From contig JASCIV010000009.1 of assembly GCA_030374735.1 (NCBI GenBank), positions 23,932-87,931 of the forward strand: a DNA stretch of 64,000 nt, read 5' to 3'. The stretch is from Gracilaria caudata (Eukaryota; Rhodophyta; Florideophyceae; Gracilariales; Gracilariaceae). Each line of letters begins with the position of its first letter. The stretch's first letter is position 1. Positions 1-11,026 of this stretch are shown piece by piece. The notes below the pieces were generated by a model. That model did no database searches. It was given only the letters and a program-made list of their open reading frames with translations, and was not told the DNA's origin. Made by a program: the position numbers and the translations under genes.

Positions 1-2368
1 CTGGCAAAGAGGAAAGAGCTCGTATGATCGCCCATCGGTTTGGATAGATTCGTGTGCTCCTCTGAATTGCTCCTCGCAATGCTGGTAGCAAGATCATAGT
101 GGGAAGGAGATACCGATCCTGCTCCCCCGGTTGTCAGGGTAGAGTTCAGTGGTATCAGAAACTGAACCAGTATTTCCGCTGCTCCGAAGAGGCCTATGCT
201 TCCGGAGAAATCGCCTCAGCTATGATACTTGCTCGTGCTTTTATTGAACACCGACGGTGTGTACACCGTGTTGCTCGATAGGGTCAAATCCGAAGCTGTC
301 GCAAATGCATCCACACGTATGTACTGTTGTCAATTCTTACAAATCTGCTCATCATTTGACTTCGTACCGTACAACTGTTGTACTACAACAGGCCCTGGAT
401 GTACGGTTTTGATACTGTACGAAGGCAGAACGCTTCCCTTGTACAGTTACGTGCATTCGTCATCAAACATCGGTAACATTACCATTGGTAGAACGCTACC
501 CTTGTACTACCAACCTCCAATCCCCAACCCCCGGATGCAGATTAGCGCGATATCTGAGCCCATCGCGTTATCATGGATAAGGTTAGATTGTAAACCGTAG
601 TAGAGCTACGGAATCTTGTGACTCTTCGCAACTGAGAGAAGTGACACATCTTTCGCTCATCGAATTTGTCAAAATGCTAAAGCTTGGTCTGTGTAAAACC
701 GGGAAGTACCATTCCATTCCTGAGTTCAAGTGAGCAGGATATCATCTTTTCAAACTTTTACCACATCTGCTTTTCCGCATGCTTAATTTGCCAGAAAACA
801 GTCTCATGGTAAAGTGCAATCACAGTAGACATCCGTGTCTTCACAGGAGATCTATCTGGAGCGCGCTGAGCGCAAACCAGGCTGTAGCATATACATGCGA
901 CACATCATCCGACTTGCTTTCGCTCACCTGAAACCGATGATCGTGGCCCAGACTCAATAAAGATGCTAAGTCTACAATGCGCCAACTCTTGAAAATTAGT
1001 TTAATCTTGGTTCAGCTCGTGCTCTTCGGTTTACGCAATTGGTAATCTGGTGGGTATGACTTAAAGAGATTACCCAGCGAGTGATATTCACGGAAAAAGA
1101 CCAAACACTTCGTGTTCGATTATTGAGCGCCTTGTTCCAGTCGTGCCTGAGTTTCAGCTTCGTCACGGGCTTTAAGGGCGGCTTTCCTTTCTTCCCTTAC
1201 GATAGCTTTCATCTCGTTCACTCTTCGCATATACCTAAAAGAGCGATGAGAAGGAGACCTAGAGTTAGAACAGAGATACTGAGGATTTGAGTCACCGCAA
1301 ATGCGGGATATGGACTAAACTTACTGGTCGTATTGACACTTTTCATACTCATGACGTTCATCTTCACAACGAAAAGGGAGGTAAAAGTTTTTACGACGAC
1401 ACTTGTTGAGAGGAATAAGCTTATGAGCACAGAAATCCCTGAAGTCGATCGGGATCCCTACCAACGAGATATTCCATTGACTAGTCAGTTTCAGCACATC
1501 GATACAAAATCTCCTCGCTTTTGGTTTCGCCAGTTGAATTGAAGCTTTCACTTACGATGCTTTGCCATTTCTTCGTCGGTGCACTGCATTTTCGGTTCGA
1601 CAACTGTTGGAAAGACGATGAGGTTAGTCACACAGCACCCTGGTTTCGACGATCCACATCATTCGATTCTTCCGAATGCGATTGCGTACCTTCGGAGTCT
1701 CCGCCCATTCTGGATGAGAGTTTCAAGATATCACTGTTCCAGTCGAGGTTGTGGCGGCTGGATTTTATACACCGCGGCGAAAGTGAATCTGCGGCGCTCG
1801 TGCTGACGTAGATACCCCACCTGCAATCACGAGTTGCTTGTGCTTTACTTGATCACATTGCTAGATACTCGGTAAAACTTTTTCGTAGTAAAAAAATGTT
1901 GTAAAATTATCGGCAAAATAAAGTTTTAACTATTCGTAATTTACGAATCGTAAGGAGACAATTGGGAATTCTTCGGTTCAAATTTCCAAATGTGGGAATG
2001 GTCTAGCATGGGTGAAATCAATGATGGTACAAGTTACGTACATGCGTACAAGCAAGGGTATATGAATACCTTTGGATACCTGTACCGTCGTACCCTTGTA
2101 CCTTCGTAGTTCTCAATAGATCGAAGCAGCCGAAGCATAAAGAGCTGCATCGCTGCTGTCTTTTCGAGTTCGAGTTGTCCTTCTTTTTCTGCCCATCACA
2201 ATCACGAATTAGCTACTAGACAAGCAGAAGCAGGGCCTCGGATTTGGTCTCCTTCAGACACACAATGCAGATGAATATTGGTGCGGAGTGATATGAGACA
2301 ACTGCCTTTCTCAGATCTTGATTCGGAATTCGCCTGCTCTTGTTGCAAAATCAACCTGACGGAGAACG
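1..2368. other. Intergenic, no gene recognised
   Basis: No open frame here has recognisable domain content; the longest plus-strand frame (229-600) is low in protein character. Two patches, about 385-510 and 2033-2105, are dense in GTAC-centred motifs that recur in other spacers. The last part before 2369 is presumably the APC2 promoter and leader. Real but unrecognised short genes or an upstream gene's 3' end cannot be excluded. Confidence 0.6.
2081..2102. repeat. Intergenic GTAC motif, copy at 2.1 kb
   Basis: TGTACCGTCGTACC followed by CTTGTACC, about 270 bp upstream of APC2. It is part of a longer GTAC-rich patch (2033-2105). Confidence 0.85.
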
Positions 2369-4684
2369 ATGGATGAGATAACAGCGGCTTGGAAGCTCTG
2401 CACAAGCGATTTCAGAGCGACTGACAGCAGCTCTGTGACTCTTAAAATACCTCTTCAAAAGCTTCATCGCTCTGGTCGTTCTCGGGCGTTCCGCCTTTGG
2501 CTCATTCGCTCAGAGGAAAGAGCCATACGTGAGAAAGTGGGTCCGCTTCTCAACGAAATTTGTAGTAAAGGTTCATCAGAGAAACACGTACTACATTCCA
2601 TATCAGAGGCACATCAACATTTCATCACCGGTTGTAACAGGATATCTGAGCTCGAGAAGATTAAAGAATGTTCCGGATGCACGAGAGTATATATCTTGCG
2701 GAGCAGGGCAATTCTCAATGAAATGGTAACCTCTCAGTTTGCGGCGGCAGTTTCAAGTGTTCTGCGACCTCTCTTGCCAGATTATCCTCAAGACGAACAA
2801 GGACCTGACCGTGCTAGGCGTTTCTGTAATCAGCTCGTAGATCTTGGGTTTTCCGAGGTTTTGGAAGATGCTATAAGCTCAGTGGCCTTTGATTCTATGG
2901 ACACCCTAGTAGAAGAGAAAACATCGGGAAATACTACGAGGCGGGCATTGCCAGATCTCATTAATTGGATGCATAAATTCGTTGACGAGTGGATGGCACC
3001 CATGCTTCCCTCCACTACGAAAGAGTACGACGCCACAGAGGACGCCAATAGATACCCGAAATGTGGAGGCGTTCAGAATTTCCGCGCTCTTCAACTTGTG
3101 CATTGGAAAAAGAGGCTTTTCTTCAGGTTGCATGAGAGCGTTGGTCAAATTCGAAAAGAACAACTGATGACTCTTGTAGAATCATACCCCCAAAGTTTAT
3201 CGGCAGTTGAAGATCTGAAGGACTGCCTTTTATCCACGGATCAAAAACCGGAACTCATGAACGCTTTACGAGAGCAATTTGTTGAAACATGGTTGAACGT
3301 CGGTACTGTTACGTCAGAGATTCTACAGCAATATGTAAATGTCATCAAAATGTTGCGCTTTCTTGATCCGAGTGGGGTAATGCTTGAAAACGTCAGTGAA
3401 CCAGTAAGAGAGTATCTGAGAAGAAGGCCAGATACAGTGCGTTGTATTGTCAGTGGGATGACTGGAGAAGGAGAGCTTTACGAAGAGCTTCAGAGAGGAC
3501 GGCTGAAACGGGATCATGATTCTGAAGGAGATGTGCACATGTCCGGAAACGGTCCGTTAGACCGAAAGATTCATGACGACGAAGATGAAGATTGCCAATC
3601 TATAGATGGTTATTACAATACGAATATGCGAATCGATCTCGAAGATTACGAGAATTGGGAGCCTGAACCAATTGATGCTCCGCGGAAGGGCGGGAAGTGG
3701 AAACCTGGAAAAGATGCCATAGCAACATTGGTGACAATCTATGGTACCAGTGAGCAAATTGTCAATGAATACAAGGGACTACTGGCTGACAAGCTCGTCA
3801 CTAATTTCGATGTAGACCTTGACCGAGAGTACAAGACGTTAGAACTACTTACAGAAAGGTTCGGAAAGGAAGCGATGCATGACTGTTTAATAATGCTGAA
3901 CGATATCAAGGGCTCTAGGGCAGTGCTTAGAACTGCACAGTCCAACCCATTAGCTCGCACCAAGCTCGGTAATTTCGAAGCTGTCGTTATATCAAAGGAA
4001 TTCTGGCCTAAGCTCCAAGAGGAATCAGAATTCCAAAGCACACCACAAATCGAGGCACAAATGGAGATGTACAGCGCCTCATTCAAGGATCAGAAACATC
4101 CAAGAATGCTGCGATGGCAGCACGGAGTGGGCACTGTTTCTGTCAATCTGGAGTTCGAAGATGGACGAAAGGTTGAAGCCAATGTGACGCCAATCCAGGC
4201 AACCATTCTGTCTTATTTTGCTCACTCAAAGAAGCAAGCTATTCGAGAGCTTCAGAGTTCGCTGGGGATCGATGATGAGGCTTTTATTCGACGCAAGATT
4301 CAAGGTCTTGTCAATCTAGGCCTAGTCAAGGCGGCAGACGCGAGCAATACGACGTACGAAACTGTTGAGTACGCGGCAGATATGGATTCAGCTTCTGGTG
4401 GTGTAGAGGACGACAACGCTCAGATTAACGAAGGGGAGGGTGATGACGATAATCTGGAAGACTCTCAGATGTCCGTTTACGAAACGTACGTGATGGCTAT
4501 GCTTCAGAATCTGAAGCAACTGCCATTAGATCAGATTCATAGCATGTTGCAGAGGTTTGTTCAAACCCCTGCGTATGATAAAACAGAGGCACAACTCGCT
4601 GCGTTCCTGGCGCAGCTTGTAGACGAGGAAAAGATAGAGCTTAGCGCTGGCTTGTACAAAGTGAAAAATAAACAAACAGCATGA
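2369..4684 (+). CDS. APC2: Anaphase-promoting complex subunit 2 (cullin-like)
   Basis: 771 aa. APC2 is the cullin scaffold of the APC/C ubiquitin ligase, which pairs with the APC11 RING subunit to ubiquitinate cyclins and securin in mitosis. The cullin homology region begins near residue 445 with a motif of the form IYGTSEQIVNEYKGLLADKL. Near residue 577 comes the APC2-type signature (HPRMLRWQHGVGTVSVNLEF), followed by the winged-helix stretch TPIQATILSYF. The last 70 residues match the APC2-specific C-terminal winged helix, in the position where cullins carry the neddylation site. Two acidic linkers, near residues 400-425 and 675-700, look disordered. It is a single exon, close to the usual family length. 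The N-terminal helical repeats are divergent. The next gene converges on it 289 bp downstream. Confidence 0.92.
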   Translation: MDEITAAWKLCTSDFRATDSSSVTLKIPLQKLHRSGRSRAFRLWLIRSEERAIREKVGPLLNEICSKGSSEKHVLHSISEAHQHFITGCNRISELEKIKECSGCTRVYILRSRAILNEMVTSQFAAAVSSVLRPLLPDYPQDEQGPDRARRFCNQLVDLGFSEVLEDAISSVAFDSMDTLVEEKTSGNTTRRALPDLINWMHKFVDEWMAPMLPSTTKEYDATEDANRYPKCGGVQNFRALQLVHWKKRLFFRLHESVGQIRKEQLMTLVESYPQSLSAVEDLKDCLLSTDQKPELMNALREQFVETWLNVGTVTSEILQQYVNVIKMLRFLDPSGVMLENVSEPVREYLRRRPDTVRCIVSGMTGEGELYEELQRGRLKRDHDSEGDVHMSGNGPLDRKIHDDEDEDCQSIDGYYNTNMRIDLEDYENWEPEPIDAPRKGGKWKPGKDAIATLVTIYGTSEQIVNEYKGLLADKLVTNFDVDLDREYKTLELLTERFGKEAMHDCLIMLNDIKGSRAVLRTAQSNPLARTKLGNFEAVVISKEFWPKLQEESEFQSTPQIEAQMEMYSASFKDQKHPRMLRWQHGVGTVSVNLEFEDGRKVEANVTPIQATILSYFAHSKKQAIRELQSSLGIDDEAFIRRKIQGLVNLGLVKAADASNTTYETVEYAADMDSASGGVEDDNAQINEGEGDDDNLEDSQMSVYETYVMAMLQNLKQLPLDQIHSMLQRFVQTPAYDKTEAQLAAFLAQLVDEEKIELSAGLYKVKNKQTA

Positions 4685-4973
4685 TACTGCAAATTTACTT
4701 ATCTGAGCGAATATTCTGAGTACTCTCGACTTGCGATACCTATGAATTCAAGTAGATAATCAAGAAGTGCCTGTTGACGGCACTTAGACAAGATCGGCAC
4801 GTATCTTTGAATAGGCATCGGCGACATTCATCATTTCCCGGAAATGGCCAGGACTTGTTGAAGGTATGCCATCGTGTTTTGTTCGATTGTCAAAAGCAAG
4901 TTCGAGGAAATTACCGCATGGATACGCGTTTGAGATGCACAAAATGCAAGGGGAAGGCAACGATTTCTTGTGG

Positions 4974-5876
4974 CTACTTATCAAGAGGTGCCAGAATATC
5001 TTCCTTTTTCTTGTGGGGAACCATTGATGGGTCCGGTAAACACGGTGTCGTCTTCCCTCTGATGGCAGCAAGCCACTTGTAATCCAACTTAGAATAGCAT
5101 GGTCTTAACTTCTCAACAAGCCTATCTACAGATTGTTCTGTGTCAGAGTTCACAGACGTGTTCTTGAGAACGCAAAGAGCCATACACCGGCGAATGCCCA
5201 GTATATGCCCAAGCTCCGTACCGTTTCCCGATAACACAACCAGATTAGCGGATTTTACGAAGCACAAGATTGGAATGTGAGTTATAAGAAAAGCAGGTGT
5301 TACATCACGAGAAACAACGACCAACTCTGCGCTATTCCGCTCTAAAGCGCGCGTAACCTCGTTGATTCCCAATAATAATCGCAGAGGTTTCTTTCTCTCG
5401 CTTCGTTCCCCTTTTCGTCTCTCCTTATCTACGATTCTTGTGCCTTCATCAGCCAATGCTGTTAGTGAAGGACGTGTGTTTCTCTTTCCGAATGGTTCTG
5501 GAAACTGCTGCGCAAACAAGTTCAATATTGCCATTTTCGTGCCCGCTGTTGCGAGGGGAAATGTCAACGCAAATGGAGACGACAGTACTTGCTTTGAGCC
5601 CCAGATTTTCTTCTTCTGGATTTTACCAGAAGGTTGCTTATTTCTCGTAGAGGTCACTTTACTTTCCTGCCTCTGGATTGTAACATAAGTTTTTTCCTTA
5701 GTCCCAGAAGCGATTGTATTTGGCTTCGGGGCTTTACTGGAAGGTTCTCTTCTCGTTCCAGAAGCCTTTTTGCTTTGCTTCCGGATTTTACCATAAGATT
5801 GTTTCTTTGTATCAGAAGCCCTTGCATTTTGCTTCTGGTTTTTACGGGAAGGTTGTTTCTTTGCTCCAGAAGTCAT
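4974..5876 (-). CDS. RPP38: Rpp38/Pop3-like RNase P/MRP protein, L7Ae fold
   Basis: 300 aa. Residues about 165-240 form an L7Ae/L30e-type RNA-binding domain. Its core (LGINEVTRALERN, then VVVSRDVTPAFLITH) closely resembles the human Rpp38 signature, in which Rpp38 binds kink-turns in RNase P and RNase MRP RNA. The inferred role is therefore tRNA 5'-end and pre-rRNA processing in nucleus or nucleolus. The N-terminal 90 residues are very basic and consist of five degenerate 18-residue repeats, annotated separately. Such a repeat tail is not something I know from the family and may add non-specific RNA contact. The start ATG at 5876 is the first in frame. The gene is divergent from plastid rpl10, 598 bp away. 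Other L7Ae proteins (NHP2, SNU13, SBP2) fit less well because of the NEVTRALER motif. Confidence 0.8.
   Translation of the reverse strand: MTSGAKKQPSRKNQKQNARASDTKKQSYGKIRKQSKKASGTRREPSSKAPKPNTIASGTKEKTYVTIQRQESKVTSTRNKQPSGKIQKKKIWGSKQVLSSPFALTFPLATAGTKMAILNLFAQQFPEPFGKRNTRPSLTALADEGTRIVDKERRKGERSERKKPLRLLLGINEVTRALERNSAELVVVSRDVTPAFLITHIPILCFVKSANLVVLSGNGTELGHILGIRRCMALCVLKNTSVNSDTEQSVDRLVEKLRPCYSKLDYKWLAAIRGKTTPCLPDPSMVPHKKKEDILAPLDK
5604..5873 (-). repeat. Five tandem 54-bp coding repeats (18-residue units)
   Basis: Residues 2-91 of the Rpp38-like protein divide into five consecutive 18-residue units. Each begins with a variant of [AT]S[GDT][TA][KR] and is rich in Lys, Gln, Ser and Arg. 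The periodicity is visible in the DNA as a recurring CAGAAG word on the plus strand every 54 bp. Units differ at many positions, so the array is old or under weak constraint. Confidence 0.85.
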
Positions 5877-6474
5877 TGTAGTTAGCCGGCTGTCGCTAGG
5901 TTACTTCAGCACGTATAAAGCCGAGCGAACGAAGGAGGCCTTCGCATACCTCCAAAATAGCAACTGCAGCTCGATTGCGTCACGTGATCTTGGGCCCGTT
6001 CTTCAACAACCCTCAATTCATCGAGTGTTTCTGTCGTTGCAACCCGAACTTTGACTTCTACCCTGGCATGTCTACCGTACGGGGGGCATCATGTTTTGGC
6101 GCGTCGACGCTTGCAAAGGAGCTGTCCCTGAAGAACTGCCAAGTTGCTACAGAGGGTATCAAGTTCCCTTAGTACCATTCTACGATTATATTTTGAAATT
6201 CTATTGCTTTTTTAAAATCTACCGTTGCACATGAGATTGTAATTTCTGAGCCGAAGGTTCTCGTCTGGGAGATTTTGATCACCCTCACCGTTCAGATTGC
6301 GTTTCTCCGCTCCCTTTTTGGCTTCCTCTTCCTCCTTGTGTTTGAAACCGAGCCCGATACGTTCTCAACTGAGCCCTTCCTTGGCGTGATATCTTTTCAG
6401 CGATAAGCCACATACTCTCCGCGCTAGCATCTGAAGAGCAGTTTATACGAGTTCCTGCGAAGCCGAAGTCTCCA
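5877..6474. promoter_or_regulatory. Divergent spacer between RPP38-like and rpl10
   Basis: About 600 bp between two genes transcribed away from each other, so it should hold both promoters. A 65-codon plus-strand frame at 5975-6172 has no recognisable content and is not called. No clear TATA box was seen. Confidence 0.5.
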
Positions 6475-7143
6475 ATGGAAAACGTTGCGTTCACTGCCCC
6501 TTTGTCCATCGGGGTTTCAAAGCTCAATGTTGGGTTTCAAGTCTGCACAGGACGAAGAAGTTCTACCACCTTGTACAGGAAAAGTAATGTTCGTATGGCT
6601 TCAGAGAGAATCCTTGCGAAAAAATCCGCTATAGTGGACTCGGTCAAGGAGCGTTTAACTGAGTCTCAAATGATTTTTGCAGTCCCCTTGGATGGGTTCA
6701 AAGTGGCAGACGTCTTCAAAATGAGAAGAGAGCTCCCTGAGGGGACGATTGCTAGGACGGTCAAGAATTCTTTGATGCGTCGTGCAATTGCAGAATCGGA
6801 ATGGGAGGTTGTCGGGGATTTTTTGCAACAGTCTAATCTCTGGTTTTTCGTAAAGGAAGATATCAAAGGATCTGTTAAGGCTTACGAAAGTTTCGCGAGG
6901 ACGGCAAAAAAAGCTGGCATTAAGGGTGGTGCGTTTGAGGGTGAACGATGTGATGAAGCTGGTATCCAAGCCATTGCAGCTTTGCCAACAAAACTTGAGC
7001 TTATAACGCAAGTTGCGGTTGGTATCAGAATGGTCCCCACCAAAATTGGGAAAACCATCAACGCTATTCCGACAAAGGTCGGGAGAGCTATCAAACTGGC
7101 AGTCGTGGACGAGGAAGAGGAAGGGGATGCACCTTCAGAGTAA
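6475..7143 (+). CDS. rpl10: 50S ribosomal protein L10, plastid-targeted
   Basis: 222 aa. Bacterial-type L10 of the plastid ribosome, which anchors the L7/L12 stalk. The mature part starts near residue 42 (KKSAIVDSVKERLTESQ) and keeps the family pattern: a helix-strand opening, RRELPEGTIARTVKNSLMRRA near residues 82-102, a GGAFEG turn near residue 152, and a C-terminal helix for L7/L12. The first roughly 40 residues (MENVAFTAPLSIG...) are Ser/Thr/Arg-rich with few acids and an early AF, as in a red-algal-type transit peptide, so the upstream ATG at 6475 is preferred over the internal Met near 6595. Single exon. Mitochondrial L10 is the alternative, but the N-terminus matches the other plastid proteins in the window. 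Confidence 0.88.
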   Translation: MENVAFTAPLSIGVSKLNVGFQVCTGRRSSTTLYRKSNVRMASERILAKKSAIVDSVKERLTESQMIFAVPLDGFKVADVFKMRRELPEGTIARTVKNSLMRRAIAESEWEVVGDFLQQSNLWFFVKEDIKGSVKAYESFARTAKKAGIKGGAFEGERCDEAGIQAIAALPTKLELITQVAVGIRMVPTKIGKTINAIPTKVGRAIKLAVVDEEEEGDAPSE

Positions 7144-8616
7144 GCCCCTTCCTTTCATCTTGGCCATATTACGTTTTCCATTTCATTCGCTTTGCAGTAA
7201 AAGCCTGTGATCTCGAGCTTCTCAGCTTATCCGCTTAGCATCTGTTGTCAGCAGCTGCAAGATAGTGCTGCCTCAACTGGACGTTTTCCAGGCGGTATGC
7301 GATGCAACCCTGCTATATCGTCATGTATCTCCCACATCAGCGAATGGGGTGACGAATGTTCGGATTATGTGGAGTCCCTTGGGCCCAAAGACGGCACCTG
7401 CTTTAGTTTCAACAGTTTAGAAGCAAACTAAATTGCCTTGTGCGCATCGCTGCGTATGCCGAATGCAAACTGAAATAGAACAGGATCACGAAACTGATGA
7501 AGCACGTTTGTAGGAGTAATTTCGGAGACTTTCCTCTGATCGAAGTTCAGATATCATCAACCTTCAATTACGAGGTTGAACTTCGAGAAAAGTTTGCTTC
7601 AATGGTTGACGTAAACTCTACAGAAAGCTATCTCTCCTGTATAATTCTAACTTTTGAGGATACTGTCGAATCAAATCTTGGAGGCTTAGATTTCGTCGGC
7701 CAGAAACTGGCCGAAGTCCTTCTGGATATCATCACTCCTAATTGTGCCTGACGAGAACAAGTTGAATATCAAGACAATCGGTCTATTACACATTGACGAT
7801 ATCAAGATCTTGGACCCTGTAACGCCCATCAAACCTAACCTGTGAAACGTCTTGGTGCATCTTATTTCGAAAGGTAACGTAACATCAAGTTCCAGAAAGA
7901 GCAGAGGATAGGCTAATACTGGTCTCATTGCCCGAAATATCGTGCTCAATGCGTATTACCTTGCCAAACTCCATCATCCCCACGCTTCTGGAACAGTAAT
8001 TTCGTTCATTCTTATCCACCTCTAATGTACATACCACAACACTGGTAGGTGCATCTGTTCAGCAGGAAAGCACACGCACCATACGTGAGTAAGCTCCGTG
8101 TGGAACAACTGAACTACAAAAGTGTCCGGCCAGACAGCAATTGCACAAAGACAACGTTAGCTGTAGTAGCTCCGACACTCGGAACAGAAGAAGGGAGGTA
8201 TTCAAAATACGTTCTCAGCTCTGTGTTGGCATTGCCCAAATAATTCCTCGCTGCCACTTTTAAGAGGCTTTTAACTCACTTCAGCACTTGTGCGCTGTCG
8301 CAATACTTTCGAAGAGTAGTCGTATTCCATTGTAGCACTAGTCCCATTGTATGCTTTGCTCACGTCTGAGTTTTGTGAGACGGGTGACAGACATTGTTTC
8401 AGAACAGTTTCAGAACAGATTATCAAAGACTTTTTCGCTACAAGATGTTATACGTCAGTAACCCCCCACAACGACTGCCTGGCACTTGGTCGTTTCAACT
8501 TCTAAACCTCAGCTGCTCTCCCTGTTACACTCCGCTTGGCACATTGGAGGTTCTTGCCAACGACTCACTGCTACACTCCATTTTCATATTACATGGCCAT
8601 ATGTAATCGCCTGTTC
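7144..8616. other. Intergenic, possible coding remnant at 7497-7845
   Basis: No recognised gene. A protein-like frame runs from 7497 to 7751; shifting frame near 7735 lets it continue to a stop near 7845. The overlapping minus-strand frame 7686-7949 is about as protein-like. Neither matches a family I know. The rest shows nothing I can name. The right end holds the 3' end of EED. Confidence 0.4.
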
Positions 8617-10064
8617 TCAGTCAACTCTTTCGTATTGAACAACAGATGAAGTGTCGTCAACAGCCAAGAGTATGGAACCATCATCAGAGAAGGCACATTG
8701 CCGCACAAATTGCGCACTGTACCGGGATTTATCCTTCGGTGTTATGGTGCACAGTGGTTTAGATGGGGTTACAGCCAAGTCAAACACGCTGACCATACCC
8801 TGTTGTAGAGATATCAATATACCGGAATTATTATAAACGTTAGCTTCGACGAACAAAAAAAGGATATTTGTTTTCTAGGGAGAATATTTCTTACCTTATC
8901 GTTTCCACACGCAACGAGTCGTCGGAAACGGTCCATAGAGAATCTAATAAACCATACATTGCATACGTCAAGCACGTACTCCTCAAGAAGTGTGTATTCA
9001 GTTGCAGGAGAAGCCAATGATTCTCTGTCCTTTTCCGGTTCCCACAGTATCATTCGATTGTGCACAGATTTGCTCAAAAGCAATTCCCCAACCCACATCA
9101 CACAATCCACATAATGTCTGTGAACTTTTCTGGTGACAAAATAAGGAAACTGGCTTATTGGAACCTTAATCTTTTTTCTCGTCCCGGTTTCATCTGTATA
9201 GATATGCGGATCTTTGGCCCCTAGGTCAGCTGCTTTGTGCGATTCTTTGATACCCTTCACTACATCCTCATTGTCATAAAAATCCCATAATCGGACACTG
9301 TTGTCTATACCACAACTTGCAAACCTGCTGCCGTCCTGACTGAAGTCAAGATGCACAACTTCTCCGCGGTGTCCCTTGAGCCCGCAAAAGATCGCACAAG
9401 TTGCACCTGTTCTCAAGTTCCACAGTCGCAATGATTCATCCTTTGACGCAGTTAGCACAAGAGCTGGATCTTGCGGATGAACCTTGATATCGTTTATTGC
9501 GTCTCCATGGCCAGTTAGAGAATCACGTAGGCGGAAGTTCTGAACATCTATAACCCGAATGATCCCTTTTCGACCAGCTGCGCAAACCCAATATTCATGA
9601 TTCCCAGTTACGTTAAACGTCCAGGCAACGCAATAAAACTGCTCGGTTGGATCAGAATCTTCATAGAACTGTATAAGCGATGGTTTTTGTTTATGTACAG
9701 CCTCATATATTCGCACGGTGTTACCATTACATGTAACGAATAAGTTTCGCCACCTTTCTGGGGTTTCTTCTTCTACTTCTGAACCGTTCTGGACCAAGTC
9801 CAGAACCTCATCTTCCTCGAGCTCTTCCTCTAATGTCAGCTCGGCAATACCCCGCAGGCCATGGTGCAGTCGTTGAGGAGGTCCATCACCTTTCCAAAGA
9901 GCGCCGCCACCCTGCATATGGTAGTATGAAGGTTTCCATGCAAACTGCACCCCGTAAGTGGACTGGGGTTCGTTTGAGTTGTCTTCCAGTACAGAAGACA
10001 CAAAACGGTATGTCCCTTTCCTTGAGAACGACCGTCGTCCTGGAGAGTCATTTCTCTTTGGCAT
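8617..10064 (-). CDS. EED: Polycomb PRC2 subunit EED/ESC/FIE, one intron
   Basis: 450 aa from two exons, 10064-8895 and 8799-8617, joined across a 95-nt phase-0 GT-AG intron (8894-8800). EED is the seven-bladed WD40 subunit of PRC2; it binds H3K27me3 and stimulates the EZH methyltransferase. Family signatures in order: YGVQFAW, EQFYCVAWTF, GIIRVIDVQ, GHGDAINDIKVHPQD, KDESLRLWNL, GHRGEVVHLDFS, HRHYVDCVMWVGELLLSKS, VWFIRFSMDRFRRLVACGNDKG. The aromatic-cage residues of animal EED appear as Phe, Tyr, Trp and Phe, the last being Tyr in animals. An acidic insertion of about 60 residues lies in the first blade, after YGVQFAW. Exon 2 supplies the last blade and the end VVQYERVD. Without splicing the frame runs into an implausible tail, which supports the intron. 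Confidence 0.92.
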
Positions 10065-11026
10065 CGCGTACTCTGGACTGTGGGCTGGTAGAGTGCTTGA
10101 TAGTAGCTCAAAAGTTGATACCTTCTGCTCATGTCAAAGAGATTCACTTGTGTGATGCACCAGGAAGTTGATCCTTGCACAGGAGATATGTACCTGTATA
10201 ACAGACACCGTAGTAAAGCCTGCTGCTTGCTTTTACCAAGGGTAAGCGCGGGAAAATTGCGATCTTCATTAATTTTTAATTTTTTGCATTTACCGTTATG
10301 GAGTACGGATATTGCTATCTGGAGAGACTTACAAGGGTAGGGGGGTGTCTACATCAAAAATGGACGAGTCTGGTACTGTCGTACTCCATTCTGGTTTGGA
10401 GTCCAGACTGGAGTATCATACATTGATGATTAAAGGTACAAGGGACCGCTACCCTTGGGTAGAACTGTACCGTCGTACAAAGAACCATTGCAATCAAGTG
10501 AAAGCGGTGCGAGCTTGGCAACTTTCTTCACTGATTCACAAGACTTCTTCAGAACGAAACTTGTTCTTCTTGATTTCAAAGACATCGAAGCGTTATCTGC
10601 TTCGGAAAAGATGCCCTCTCCAGGAAGGCCAAGAACTGTTGTGGAACTTGTCTTATAATCTGTGATAGTGACATTCTCTGTCTTCTATGGAGGGAAGCGT
10701 GTCTCTGCGAGAATGATTTGTTGTAGGATATCTTAACACGACATGCCTACTGTCCTTTTTGACTTCAGCAACATATTCAAACCGCCTAGTTTTGGCGTCA
10801 ACCCAAGATGCTGCAGAAACGCTGGAACATGTCCGGTGCAGAACTGAGCCATCACCTCTGCTCGACAAGCGGCTCGACTATCGACAGAGATAGCTCTGTT
10901 CTGTGGAAAAGGTCTCTAGAAACTTGATAACATTTCGCATGATGATCATGACAGGAGGATCGTACGCAGACCCACATGCCTGGCCTCAGGCGCTTGTAGC
11001 ACGATTAGACACGACATTCCCGGTCC
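10065..11026. other. Intergenic with GTAC-motif cluster
   Basis: This is EED upstream sequence and the region 3' of DBR1. Between 10364 and 10490 there is a cluster of GTAC-centred words, including TGTACCGTCGTAC at 10466-10478, shared with 2081 and 35884. An imperfect inverted repeat (ACTCCA...TGGAGT) lies near 10381-10416. No gene is supported; small open frames lack domain content. Confidence 0.55.
10466..10478. repeat. Intergenic GTAC motif, copy at 10.5 kb
   Basis: TGTACCGTCGTAC, identical over 13 bp to the other two copies, in the spacer upstream of EED. Confidence 0.85.
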
